Positions 1 through 8,535 of a stretch of 15,950 bases of DNA are shown in pieces. This DNA is from Gemmatimonadota bacterium (GTDB lineage Bacteria > Gemmatimonadota > Gemmatimonadetes > Gemmatimonadales > GWC2-71-9). A program made the translations under genes and the position numbers. The notes beneath the pieces are model-generated. The model did not search any database. It saw only the letters and a program-made list of their open reading frames with translations, and had not been told where the DNA came from. The DNA is taken from the NCBI GenBank assembly GCA_003220905.1, contig QHTS01000089.1, positions 1 through 15,950 on the forward strand, read 5' to 3'. Position 1 is the stretch's first letter. Every line of letters begins with the position of its first letter.

Positions 1-243
1 CGCCTGCCCCGTCACCCCGCCACCCCGACACAGCGCGCGCACGTCGAAGGCGCCGAGCGTGTCGGTCGCCGTGAACGGCTGCTGGATGTGCGACACCAGC
101 GACGGCCGGGGAAAGTAATCGCCCAGCGTGCGCCCGTTGATATTCCATTTCCCCGAGCCCGGGGTGAGATACACGCGCGCTACCCCGACCTTGCGGCGCC
201 CCACCGCGTGCCAGCGCAGCTCCGGCGTTATCGCTGCACTCAT
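1..243 (-). CDS. rpsI: 30S ribosomal protein S9 (partial, 3' end outside window)
   Basis: This is the first 81 codons of ribosomal protein S9, a small-subunit protein whose C-terminal tail reaches the P-site tRNA in the family. The visible protein reads MSAAITPELRWHAVGRRK, then VARVYLTPGSGKWNINGR, and later the conserved VRGGG-type loop seen here as CRGGGVTGQA. All of these are typical of S9. The start ATG (243-241) overlaps the TGA of rplM (242-240) as ATGA. L13 and S9 form a conserved gene pair, so the order itself supports the call. The basic C-terminal half lies beyond position 1. It should be translated by coupling from rplM and transcribed from the promoter at 725-753. Confidence 0.96.
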   Translation of the reverse strand, partial: MSAAITPELRWHAVGRRKVGVARVYLTPGSGKWNINGRTLGDYFPRPSLVSHIQQPFTATDTLGAFDVRALCRGGGVTGQA

Positions 244-683
244 CGGGCCTCCGCCAAGCCGAGCGGCTCGGGCTGCTGGGCGGCGTGCGGGTGCTCGGGA
301 CCGGCGTAAACTTTCAGCATCTGCTTCACCTTCTGGCGCGAGAGCGTCGTCTTCGGCAGCATGCCCCACACCGCCTTCTCGATCACGCGCTCGGGACGCT
401 TCTCGAGCACGTTCTTGACGGGCGAGAAGCGTTCGTGGCCCATGTAGCCGGTGTGCCGGAAGTAGCGCTTCTGCTCGAGCTTGCGTCCCGTGAGCTTGAC
501 GCGGGCGGCGTTCACCACCACCACGCAGTCGCCGCCGTTCAGGTGCGGCGTGAACGTGGGCTTGTGCTTCCCGCGCAGGATCTGCGCCACCCGGCTCGCC
601 AGTCGACCGAGCGGCTGGCCGGCCGCGTCGACCACGAACCAGCGGCGCGTCACGTCCTCTTTTCGCAGACTGAACGTCTTCAT
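240..683 (-). CDS. rplM: 50S ribosomal protein L13
   Basis: This is full-length L13 (147 aa; the family is usually 140-150), a large-subunit protein needed early in 50S assembly. The N-terminus MKTFSLRKEDVTRRWFVVDA leads into PLGRLASRVAQILRGKHKP, then NGGDCVVVVNAARVKLTGRK and the signature YFRHTGYMGH near residues 75-84. WGMLPKTTLSR follows around residue 107-117. A purine-rich stretch, GGAAGGGCGGGA, sits directly before the ATG. The C-terminal ~15 residues (HPHAAQQPEPLGLAEAR) are variable. Its stop overlaps the rpsI start. It has its own strong sigma-70 promoter, which separates it from the carboxylase genes upstream. Confidence 0.97.
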   Translation of the reverse strand: MKTFSLRKEDVTRRWFVVDAAGQPLGRLASRVAQILRGKHKPTFTPHLNGGDCVVVVNAARVKLTGRKLEQKRYFRHTGYMGHERFSPVKNVLEKRPERVIEKAVWGMLPKTTLSRQKVKQMLKVYAGPEHPHAAQQPEPLGLAEAR

Positions 684-724
684 TCCCGCCCTTCCACAAG
701 AAGCCCGGTCGGTGACAGCCGCGA

Positions 725-753
725 ACTATACCCGGGCCGTAAGGGCGTGTCAA
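725..753 (-). promoter_or_regulatory. Sigma-70 promoter for rplM-rpsI
   Basis: On the minus strand TTGACA (753-748) is followed by exactly 17 bases (747-731) and then TATAGT (730-725). This is a perfect -35 box, the optimal spacing and a five-of-six -10 box. A transcript starting near 718 would have a leader of about 35 nt before the rplM ATG at 683. The -35 box overlaps the TGA (752-750) of the biotin carrier gene. A start here would let ribosomal proteins be expressed independently of the carboxylase operon. The boxes are read directly from sequence; activity is inferred. Confidence 0.85.
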
Positions 754-1268
754 CCCGAGGGTTCCGGGCTCGCGAGGGTCACCAGCGAAGCGCCTTTTTC
801 GACCGCCTGCCCGACCGCGACGTGTACCGTCTGGACCATCCCCGACCGCGGCGCGCGCAGCTCGTTCTCCATTTTCATCGCCTCCACCACCACGAGTCCC
901 GCCCCCGCATCCACCTGTTGTCCTTCGGCCACCTCGATCCGCACCACCAGGCCGGGCATCGGCGCGCGCACTGTCCCGCCGCCAGCGCCGCCCTGGCCCT
1001 TCCCGCTCGCCGTCTCCATCCCGCGGGTTCGCTCGCCCCGCACTTCGACTTCGACCCGCTCCCCCATCATCCCCAGCGCCCACCGCCCAGCATCCTCGAG
1101 CGGCTCGGCGGCTACGGTCCACGACTCTCCACCGAGCAGCAGGTGATAGAGCGGCGTCCCCGGTACGGCGGCGAGATCGGTCTCGAGCGGCACCCCGTTC
1201 ACCGTCACACGGTTGCCGTCCACTTCTACTTCGAGAGTTTGGGCGCCGATGGTGACGAAATACTTCAC
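750..1268 (-). CDS. Biotin carboxyl carrier protein of an acyl-CoA carboxylase
   Basis: This 172-aa biotin carrier moves the carboxyl group from biotin carboxylase (AccC) to the carboxyltransferase (PccB). The C-terminal ~75 residues are a biotinyl/lipoyl domain beginning VRAPMPGLVVRIEVAEGQ, with the biotinylation motif VVEAMKMENELRAP and the acceptor lysine at residue 132. The N-terminal ~90 residues resemble the segment that precedes the biotin domain in propionyl-CoA carboxylase alpha chains. A Gly/Ala linker (about 88-98) joins them. I chose GTG at 1268 because GGAGGT lies 7 nt upstream and the protein then begins VKYFVTIG, as in relatives. An extension to 1376 would only translate the repeat hairpin. 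It probably serves propionyl- or acetyl-CoA; substrate choice cannot be read from this subunit. Confidence 0.92.
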   Translation of the reverse strand: MKYFVTIGAQTLEVEVDGNRVTVNGVPLETDLAAVPGTPLYHLLLGGESWTVAAEPLEDAGRWALGMMGERVEVEVRGERTRGMETASGKGQGGAGGGTVRAPMPGLVVRIEVAEGQQVDAGAGLVVVEAMKMENELRAPRSGMVQTVHVAVGQAVEKGASLVTLASPEPSG

Positions 1269-1275
1269 CGTTCCC

Positions 1276-1281
1276 ACCTCC
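1276..1281 (-). promoter_or_regulatory. Ribosome binding site of the biotin carrier gene
   Basis: GGAGGT on the minus strand is separated by 7 nt from GTG at 1268. It is one of the two clear Shine-Dalgarno sequences in the window and decides the start codon. It lies about 18 bases downstream of the hairpin at 1299-1389. Confidence 0.75.
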
Positions 1282-1290
1282 CCACCCCGA

Positions 1291-1389
1291 GTGCGGAGTG
1301 CGGAATGCGGAATGCGGAGTGTGCATGTAAGGTCGCTCGCCGGGCGATGCTCCCACTGATATTCCGCACTCCGCATTCCGCATTCCGCA
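1291..1389. repeat. Inverted pair of four-unit GCGGAAT heptamer arrays (long hairpin)
   Basis: The left arm (1291-1318) is four heptamers: GTGCGGA, GTGCGGA, ATGCGGA, ATGCGGA. The right arm (1361-1388) is four heptamers in the opposite orientation: ATTCCGC, ACTCCGC, ATTCCGC, ATTCCGC. Positions 1299-1321 and 1367-1389 pair perfectly over 23 bp, leaving a loop of about 45 nt. The element fills most of the gap between the methyltransferase stop (1399) and the carrier start (1268). No T-run follows in the transcribed direction, so it is not a classic terminator. It could act as an mRNA stability or processing element or a REP-like insertion. Confidence 0.85.
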
Positions 1390-1398
1390 TTGCCTCTC

Positions 1399-2582
1399 TC
1401 ACGCCGCCTCCATCACCGCCACGGTCTCTACATGCGCCGTCTGGGGGAACAGGTCGAACGCCCGCACCGCCGTCACGCGGTAGGTCGCGCTCAGCCGGTG
1501 CAGGTCACGAGCGAGGGTCGCCGGGTCGCCCGAAACGTAGATGAAACGGCCGACCGGCTGCCCCGTGAGCCGCAGCGTGACATTCCAGTGCAGGCCCGCC
1601 CGGGGCGGGTTCACCACCACCGCACTTGGCTCGGGCAGCGTGGGCACCACGTCCTCCGCTTTGCCGGCGATGAACCGCACCGGGCGCGGCGCGGCGCGCT
1701 GCCGTGCCCAGTCGATCGCCTTCTCGTCCGCATCCACACTGACCACCTGCGCCCCGCGCTCGGCCAGCTCGACGGCGGTGTCCCCGATCCCTCCGTACAG
1801 GTCCCACACCACGGCACCCCGGACGTCGCCCAGCTGCTCGACCGCCCAGCCGCGCGCGATGCTGCCCATCTCGGGATTGACCTGCTCGAACGCCGTCGCG
1901 AGAAACCCCGTGACGGGGCCCCCTGCAACCACCCGCGCCGCGCCATCCACCGGCTGCCACCAGCAGATCACGTTGGCGCCGTCGGGGAGGGCCCCGCGCA
2001 GGGCTTCCGGGTTAGGCCAGGGCTCGCCGTCAGCTGTGCGGGCAGGAGGTCGAGCCGCTGCTTCAGTTCCCGCCACAGGACCATCAGCTTGAAGTCCGCG
2101 ATATGACAGTCCTTCAGGTCGAACACGGATCCGGGACGATCGTACTGGTGGAGGCCCACCGCCCTCGACCGCCCTCGACCGCCTTTCACCGCCAGGCTTA
2201 CCTTCGCCCGGTACCGCCACTCCTCGACCGCCTCGACGATCTCGGGGTCCTCGACCTCGAGCTTGGCAATCCGCCGCAGCGCATCGCCCACGATCGCCCG
2301 CTTGGCGGCGAGCTGCGCCTCGTAGGTGACGTGCTGCAGCTGGCACCCGCCGCAGCGATCCTGCACGTAGTGCGGACACGGTGCCGTGACGCGGGTCGCG
2401 CCGGGCGCGACGATCTCGCCCAGCTCCCCGCGGGCGAAGGTCTTGTGCAGCTTCACACCCTCGCGCAGCCGGATCCGCTCGCCCGGGGCGGTGCGGGCGA
2501 CGAACACGGCACGGCCGTCCGCGAGCCGGCCCACGCCCTCCCCGCCGGCCGCGATCGCCGTGATCGCCACGACATCGCTCAT
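1399..2582 (-). pseudogene. TrmA/RumA-family RNA (uracil-5)-methyltransferase, frameshifted
   Basis: Family members methylate uridine C5 in rRNA or tRNA with SAM. The N-terminal part (2582 to stop at 1968) has a TRAM-like domain (about residues 1-58) and iron-sulfur cysteines C69, C77 and C80 (CPHYVQDRCGGC) plus C159 (KDCHI). The C-terminal part lies in another frame and ends at 1399. It has the SAM-binding WDLYGGIGDTAVELAERG, then VVNPPRAGL and a terminal HVETV. Homology changes frame near 2040-2055, between LWRELKQRLDLLPA and RTADGEPWPN; the shift is equivalent to losing one base (or 3n+1). The usual catalytic motif SCNPATLARD reads SGDPATLARD, so the nucleophilic cysteine is absent. The ATG overlaps the accC TGA (ATGA). 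It is probably a decaying gene, but an assembly error could explain the frame. Confidence 0.8.
2158..2193. repeat. 10-bp tandem repeat (ACCGCCCTCG) inside the methyltransferase gene
   Basis: Three consecutive decamers (ACCGCCCTCG, ACCGCCCTCG, ACCGCCTTTC) and a partial fourth encode the Gly/Arg-rich stretch AVKGGRGRSRAVG in the N-terminal domain, shortly before the fourth cluster cysteine. Direct sequence observation. Confidence 0.7.
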
Positions 2583-4105
2583 TGACCCAGCGCGTCCCGG
2601 CGCGCCGCCAGCAGCCAGGCGGACGGGCGGACAGGCGGACCGGCGGACGGTGCCGGTGGGGGGGGAGGGGCGGCCGCACGCCGCTCCTCGGCGAGCAGTG
2701 CGGCCACGACCGCGAGCGGCCGGGTCAGCTCGGCAGGCGGCTCGCCGACCAGGAGGCGTTCGCCGGCGCGCTCGAGGTATGTGACGTCGATGTCGCCGCG
2801 CTGAAACTCCGGATCGTCCATCACCCGGAGGTGAAACGCCTGGGACGACGGGATGCCGACGATCGTGAGCTCGCGCAGGGCGCGCCGCATCCGCTCGAGC
2901 GCGACGCCGCGCGTCTCCCCCCACACAATCAGCTTCGCGATGAGCGGGTCGTAATGGAGCGTGACCTCGTTGCCCGCCTCGATCCCGCCATCCCAACGGA
3001 CCCCGGGCCCGCCGGGAACCCGCAGGTAGCTCACGACGCCCGTCGCCGGGAGAAAGTCGTTGAACGGGTCCTCCGCCGTGATGCGACACTCGATCGCGTG
3101 ACCCCGCGGCTGCAGCGTGCCCGCGTGCACGCGCAGCGGCTGGCCCATCGCGACGCGCAGCTGCTCCCGCACGATGTCCACCCCGTACACCAGCTCGGTC
3201 ACCGGGTGCTCGACCTGGAGCCGGGTGTTCATCTCCAGGAAGGAGAACTCCCCGCTCGGCGCGAGCAGGAATTCGATCGTGCCGGCGCCCAAGTACCCCA
3301 CCGCGCCCGCCGCGGCGGTGGCCGCGTCGCTCATGCGGCGGCGCAGCGCCGGCGTGACGGCCACGGACGGAGCCTCCTCGATGAGCTTTTGGTGACGGCG
3401 CTGGATGCTGCACTCGCGCTCCCCCAGCGCGACCACCCGGCCGAACGAATCCGCCAGGATCTGGATCTCGATGTGCCGTGGGCGCTCGAGATACTTTTCG
3501 AGGTACACCTCGCCGGCCCCGAACGCCTTGAGCGCTTCGCTCGCCGCCGCCTCGAATCCCGCCTCGAGCTCGGCCTCTTCTCGCACCAGGCGCATGCCCT
3601 TGCCGCCGCCCCCCGCGGCCGCCTTGAGGAGCACCGGATACCCGAGCCGCGCCGCCTCCGGCCGGGCCTGCGCATGGTCGGCGAGCGGTCGCATGGTGCC
3701 GGGGACGATCGGAACGCCCGCTTGCTGCATGCGACGCCGCGCTTCGGTCTTGTCGCCCATGGTGCGGATCGCGGCCGCCGGCGGTCCGATGAACTCGAGG
3801 GACGCGGCCGCCACCGCCTCCGCGAACGGCGCGCGCTCCGAGAGGAACCCGTACCCGGGGTGCACCGCCTGGCACGCCGCGCTCTGCGCCGCCGCAATGA
3901 GCTTCGCGATGTCGAGATAGGACTGGGCCGCCGGCGGGGGCCCGAGCGGCACCGCGAGGTCCGCGGCACGCACATGAGGCGACAGGCGGTCGGCGTCGGA
4001 ATAGACCGCCACGGCCTCAAGGCCCTCCTCGTGGCATGCGCGGATGATGCGCAGGGCGATCTCGCCGCGGTTGGCGACCAACACTCGCTTGATGGTAGGA
4101 GACAT
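2579..4105 (-). CDS. accC: Acetyl/propionyl-CoA carboxylase, biotin carboxylase subunit
   Basis: This subunit (508 aa) carboxylates biotin using ATP and bicarbonate. The order is: N-terminal domain (KRVLVANRGEIALRIIRA, residues 6-23; QAVHPGYGFLSE near 79-90), ATP-grasp domain with the glycine loop KAAAGGGGKGMR at 161-172 and catalytic EMNTRLQVEHPVTE at 291-304, then a C-terminal domain starting RGHAIECRITAEDPFNDFLP. It lacks the biotin domain found in fused alpha chains; the carrier is a separate gene downstream. The last ~40 residues are a Pro/Ala-rich tail partly encoded by an 8-bp tandem repeat. I chose ATG at 4105 (MSPTIKRVLVANRG); an upstream in-frame start at 4144 would add unconserved residues and overlap the previous gene. 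No good ribosome binding site is visible. The stop overlaps the methyltransferase start. Confidence 0.95.
   Translation of the reverse strand: MSPTIKRVLVANRGEIALRIIRACHEEGLEAVAVYSDADRLSPHVRAADLAVPLGPPPAAQSYLDIAKLIAAAQSAACQAVHPGYGFLSERAPFAEAVAAASLEFIGPPAAAIRTMGDKTEARRRMQQAGVPIVPGTMRPLADHAQARPEAARLGYPVLLKAAAGGGGKGMRLVREEAELEAGFEAAASEALKAFGAGEVYLEKYLERPRHIEIQILADSFGRVVALGERECSIQRRHQKLIEEAPSVAVTPALRRRMSDAATAAAGAVGYLGAGTIEFLLAPSGEFSFLEMNTRLQVEHPVTELVYGVDIVREQLRVAMGQPLRVHAGTLQPRGHAIECRITAEDPFNDFLPATGVVSYLRVPGGPGVRWDGGIEAGNEVTLHYDPLIAKLIVWGETRGVALERMRRALRELTIVGIPSSQAFHLRVMDDPEFQRGDIDVTYLERAGERLLVGEPPAELTRPLAVVAALLAEERRAAAPPPPPAPSAGPPVRPSAWLLAARRDALGQ
2617..2650. repeat. Four-unit octamer array (NGGCGGAC) in the accC tail
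   Basis: Four 8-mers AGGCGGAC, GGGCGGAC, AGGCGGAC and CGGCGGAC (2617-2648) lie within the 3' end of accC and encode the PSAGPPVRPSAW part of its proline-rich tail. They are outside the catalytic fold. Confidence 0.75.
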
Positions 4106-4121
4106 CAGCCGATTGAGTAGG

Positions 4122-5105
4122 TTATTTCCGACACGTCGGCACATCGGCGGCGACTCTGAACGTCGCCATGGGCTCGCACAGCGCGGGAGTGGTGCGCGCC
4201 GCCCGGGTGTAGGCCGCGAGCGCGGGCTCGGCCCAGGGGTCGTTCCCGTCGAGCGCCACGCGCAGCGCCCCGAACACGAAGTCGCGCGGCGGGACCCGCG
4301 GGCTCTTCCCCTCCGGTCCGGCCACCCACACGAGCGGCCGGGTCTCCCACCGGAGGCGCGGCCGCGTCTCGGGTGGCCGCTCGAACGCCATGCTCACGCA
4401 CACCGGCCGTCGTCGCACGAGCTCGCCGAGCCCGGCGTCGTCGCCGCGCCCCCCGCGCCCCCCACGCCGGGGCCGCCCGAGCTTCAAGTCCGCCACGAGT
4501 CGCGCCCGTAGTACCGGATCGGACCGCCAGGCCGCGAGCGGCACGACCAGCAGATCGGGCCGCAGGCCGCGGGCGAATCGCATGTACCAGGCCGCATAGA
4601 AGTCGGCATCCCCCGCCGTCAGCAGCACGCCCCCGGTAGGACAGGCGCGCAACAGGTTCTCGCCCAACTCGTCGAGCACCGGTGGAACGCGGAGGTCCAT
4701 GGGCAGCGGCCCCCACGCCTCCACCCCGGCGTCCACGCCGCCGGACTCCCACCCGCGCCACGAGCGCACGGCCCACGCGCCGACCCGCAAGACGCGGGCG
4801 CTGTCGCCCACCGCGCTCGAGCCCAGCGGCCCGGCGAGCGCCGCCGCGCGGGTCAACGCTGCTTCCGCGGTGTCGAGCACCGCGCGGGTCCAGACGCTGT
4901 CCTCGCTCGAGCGATGCGTCGCGCCGTGCGCCTCGGCGCCCAACCCGAGGTACGCACGTCCCATCAGCAGCCAGAGCTGCGCGTCGGTCGAGTCCTGCGT
5001 GGCCCGGCCGCGGAGCGTGGCGAGCGAGTCCGTCGGGGCGACGGGGGGCGGGGGCGCCTGCAACAGCGTCACCAGCGCCAGGGTGTTACAGAGGGATATT
5101 GCCAT
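4122..5105 (-). CDS. Exported protein related to the soluble C-terminal part of DUF2723 proteins
   Basis: This is a 327-aa protein of uncertain function. The N-terminus ([21 protein letters not shown]) looks like a short signal sequence or anchor. A helical, TPR-like stretch ([20 protein letters not shown]) follows. The stretch [20 protein letters not shown] followed by [12 protein letters not shown] resembles the GDNDTFPLWYLQ...RPDV motif found after the membrane part of DUF2723 proteins. A Gly/Arg-rich insert ([14 protein letters not shown]) is encoded by C-rich repeats near 4447-4470. The ATG at 5105 overlaps the end of pccB by 20 nt. PccB's ending HGNIPL is conserved in that family, so the overlap is real if this start is used. 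An AAGAAG just before the ATG could act as a weak ribosome binding site. It ends 16 nt before accC. A carboxylase-related role is only guilt by association. Confidence 0.72.
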   Translation of the reverse strand: MAISLCNTLALVTLLQAPPPPVAPTDSLATLRGRATQDSTDAQLWLLMGRAYLGLGAEAHGATHRSSEDSVWTRAVLDTAEAALTRAAALAGPLGSSAVGDSARVLRVGAWAVRSWRGWESGGVDAGVEAWGPLPMDLRVPPVLDELGENLLRACPTGGVLLTAGDADFYAAWYMRFARGLRPDLLVVPLAAWRSDPVLRARLVADLKLGRPRRGGRGGRGDDAGLGELVRRRPVCVSMAFERPPETRPRLRWETRPLVWVAGPEGKSPRVPPRDFVFGALRVALDGNDPWAEPALAAYTRAARTTPALCEPMATFRVAADVPTCRK

Positions 5106-6609
5106 GCTTCTTGGGCGGATTCCGGTCTCGCTTGGTGGCGAGGGTCGCGAGCGCGTCGATCAGCCGAGGCCGGGTGTCGCGCGGATCGATGATGTCGTCC
5201 ACGTAGCCGCGCGCGGCCGCGAGATACGGGTGGGCGAACTTCTCGCGGTACTCCGTCTCGCGCTCCTCGGTCGCGTCGTCCTTGTAGAGGATTTCCACCG
5301 CTCCCTTCGGGCCCATGACGGCGATCTCCGCCGTCGGCCAGGCGACGTTGTAGTCCCCCCGGACATGCTTCGAGTTCATGACGTCGTAGGCGCCGCCGTA
5401 CGCCTTGCGGGTGATCACCGTGAGCTTGGGGACGGTCGCCTCGCAGTAGGCGAACAACAGCTTGGCGCCGTGCTTGATGATCCCGCCGTGCTCCTGCGCC
5501 ACCCCGGGGAGGAACCCCGGCACGTCCTCGAACGTGACCAGCGGAATGTTGAACGCGTCGCAGAACCGGATGAACCGGGCGCCCTTGAGCGAGGCGTTGA
5601 TATCGAGCACGCCGGCGAGGACTGCGGGCTGGTTCGCGATGACGCCCACCGGGCGGCCGCCCAGTCGCGCGAAGCCCACCAGCAGGTTGCCGGCAAAATC
5701 GCGGTGCACCTCGAGGAACTCGCCGTCGTCCACCACGCGCCGGATCACGTCGTGCATGTCGTACGCTTTGGTGGGCTCGTCGGGGACCACCTCGAGCAGC
5801 TCTTCGTCGCGCCGGTCCGCCGGGTCCGCGGTCGCGCGGATCGGCGGGTCGTCCAGATTGTTCGACGGAATGAAGGAAACCAGCTTGCGGATGGCGGCAA
5901 GGGCCTCGAGCTCCGAGGCGTGCACGAAGTGCGCCACGCCCGAGGTGGCGCCGTGCACGTCGGCGCCCCCCAGACCCTCGAAATCCACCTCTTCGTGCGT
6001 CACGGTTTTCACGACGCTCGGTCCCGTGACGAACATGTAGGAAATGCCGCGCACCATGAACACGAAGTCGGTGATCGCCGGGCTGTACACGGCGCCGCCG
6101 GCGCACGGACCGAGGATCGCGCTGATCTGGGGGACCACGCCCGAGGCGAGCGTGTTGCGCAGGAAGATGTCGGCGTAGCCGCCGAGCGACGCGACGCCCT
6201 CCTGGATGCGCGCGCCGCCCGAGTCGTTGAGCCCGATCACGGGCGCGCCGTTCTTCAGCGCCAGGTCCATCACCTTGCAGATCTTTTCCGCGTGCGCCTC
6301 GGAGAGCGAGCCGCCGAACACGGTGAAGTCCTGCGCGAACACGTAGACCAGCCGCCCCTCGATCCGGCCGTAGCCCGTCACCACGCCGTCGCCCAGGTAT
6401 TTCTCGTCCGCCAGCCCGAAGTCGGTCGAGCGATGCGTGACGAACCGGTCCAGCTCCACGAACGTCCCGGCGTCGAGCAGCACGTCGAGCCGTTCCCGGG
6501 CGGTCATCTTGCCCTTGTCGTGCTGCGCCGCGATCCGCTCGGCGCCGCCGCCGAGGTCGGCTTCGGCGCGCTTCTTCTGGAGCAGCTCCAACTTCTCTCG
6601 CATGGACAT
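5086..6609 (-). CDS. pccB: Acyl-CoA carboxylase carboxyltransferase (propionyl-CoA carboxylase beta type)
   Basis: This 507-aa subunit transfers the carboxyl group from carboxybiotin to an acyl-CoA, most likely propionyl-CoA (to methylmalonyl-CoA). It has two crotonase-fold halves. The first carries the family hallmarks [20 protein letters not shown] (residues 91-110), [12 protein letters not shown] (128-139) and [12 protein letters not shown] (167-178). The second contains [11 protein letters not shown] and [20 protein letters not shown]. The C-terminus KKHGNIPL is the classic PccB/MmdA ending, and the length is normal. ATG at 6609 was taken; ATG at 6603 is equally possible and neither has a clear ribosome binding site. 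It heads the carboxylase cluster after a hairpin-filled gap behind rpsA. Methylmalonyl-CoA decarboxylase alpha is an alternative, but the linked accC favours a carboxylase. Confidence 0.95.
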   Translation of the reverse strand: MSMREKLELLQKKRAEADLGGGAERIAAQHDKGKMTARERLDVLLDAGTFVELDRFVTHRSTDFGLADEKYLGDGVVTGYGRIEGRLVYVFAQDFTVFGGSLSEAHAEKICKVMDLALKNGAPVIGLNDSGGARIQEGVASLGGYADIFLRNTLASGVVPQISAILGPCAGGAVYSPAITDFVFMVRGISYMFVTGPSVVKTVTHEEVDFEGLGGADVHGATSGVAHFVHASELEALAAIRKLVSFIPSNNLDDPPIRATADPADRRDEELLEVVPDEPTKAYDMHDVIRRVVDDGEFLEVHRDFAGNLLVGFARLGGRPVGVIANQPAVLAGVLDINASLKGARFIRFCDAFNIPLVTFEDVPGFLPGVAQEHGGIIKHGAKLLFAYCEATVPKLTVITRKAYGGAYDVMNSKHVRGDYNVAWPTAEIAVMGPKGAVEILYKDDATEERETEYREKFAHPYLAAARGYVDDIIDPRDTRPRLIDALATLATKRDRNPPKKHGNIPL

Positions 6610-6620
6610 GGCGACAATCT

Positions 6621-6739
6621 AGACGCACAGCCGCATTACGCACAGACGCACAGATGCACAGACGCAGCAGGGGAGAACAGCGAGAGAGGGCAGGAATTCC
6701 TAACCCCTCCCATCTATTCTCCCCTGTGCGTCTGTGCGT

Positions 6740-6742
<3 letters not shown>
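6621..6742. repeat. Octamer (ACGCACAG) arrays forming a large hairpin between rpsA and pccB
   Basis: The left arm has octamers at 6638-6669 (ACGCACAG, ACGCACAG, ATGCACAG, and a degenerate ACGCAGCA), with another copy at 6622-6629. The right arm has two inverted copies at 6724-6739 (CTGTGCGT twice) that run into the rpsA stop codon at 6742-6740. Positions 6653-6677 pair with 6717-6741 over about 24 bp with one bulge and one mismatch. The 39-nt loop contains the palindrome GGAATTCC and extra partial pairing. There is no T-run. In the transcript the stem begins at the rpsA stop codon, so it may protect the rpsA 3' end or attenuate read-through into pccB. Confidence 0.82.
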
Positions 6743-8455
<1,713 letters not shown>

Positions 8456-8491
8456 TCAGGACACCGGTTCGGTTGCGGGTTTGGACCATGG

Positions 8492-8513
8492 GCCCGGGGG
8501 CGATCCCCGGGGC
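8492..8513. other. GC-rich inverted repeat between cmk and rpsA
   Basis: GCCCGGGGG (8492-8500), a 4-base spacer, and CCCCGGGGC (8505-8513) form a short imperfect stem of 8-9 bp in the 80-base gap before rpsA. No T-run follows on the transcribed strand, so I do not call it a terminator. It lies in the rpsA leader, where S1 autoregulation acts in other bacteria; a link is speculative. Confidence 0.4.
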
Positions 8514-8535
8514 TCCGGAGCACAAGACGCCAAAC

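Noticed and set aside
1269..1376. N-terminal extension of the biotin carrier protein up to 1376
   Set aside because: The added residues are translated from the repeat hairpin; GGAGGT before GTG 1268 gives a conserved N-terminus.
1291..1389. CRISPR-like array
   Set aside because: Units are 7 bp in tandem with no unique spacers and no cas genes are present; it is an inverted short tandem repeat.
285..1544. Long plus-strand open frame (419 codons) over rplM and the biotin carrier gene
   Set aside because: It is antisense to two clearly recognisable genes, has no recognisable domain, and part of it only translates the heptamer hairpin. GC-rich DNA gives many such frames.
1968..2060. Programmed -1 frameshift in the methyltransferase gene
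   Set aside because: No X XXY YYZ slippery motif or clear downstream pseudoknot is visible at the frame switch, and the catalytic cysteine is also missing, so mutation or assembly error is simpler.
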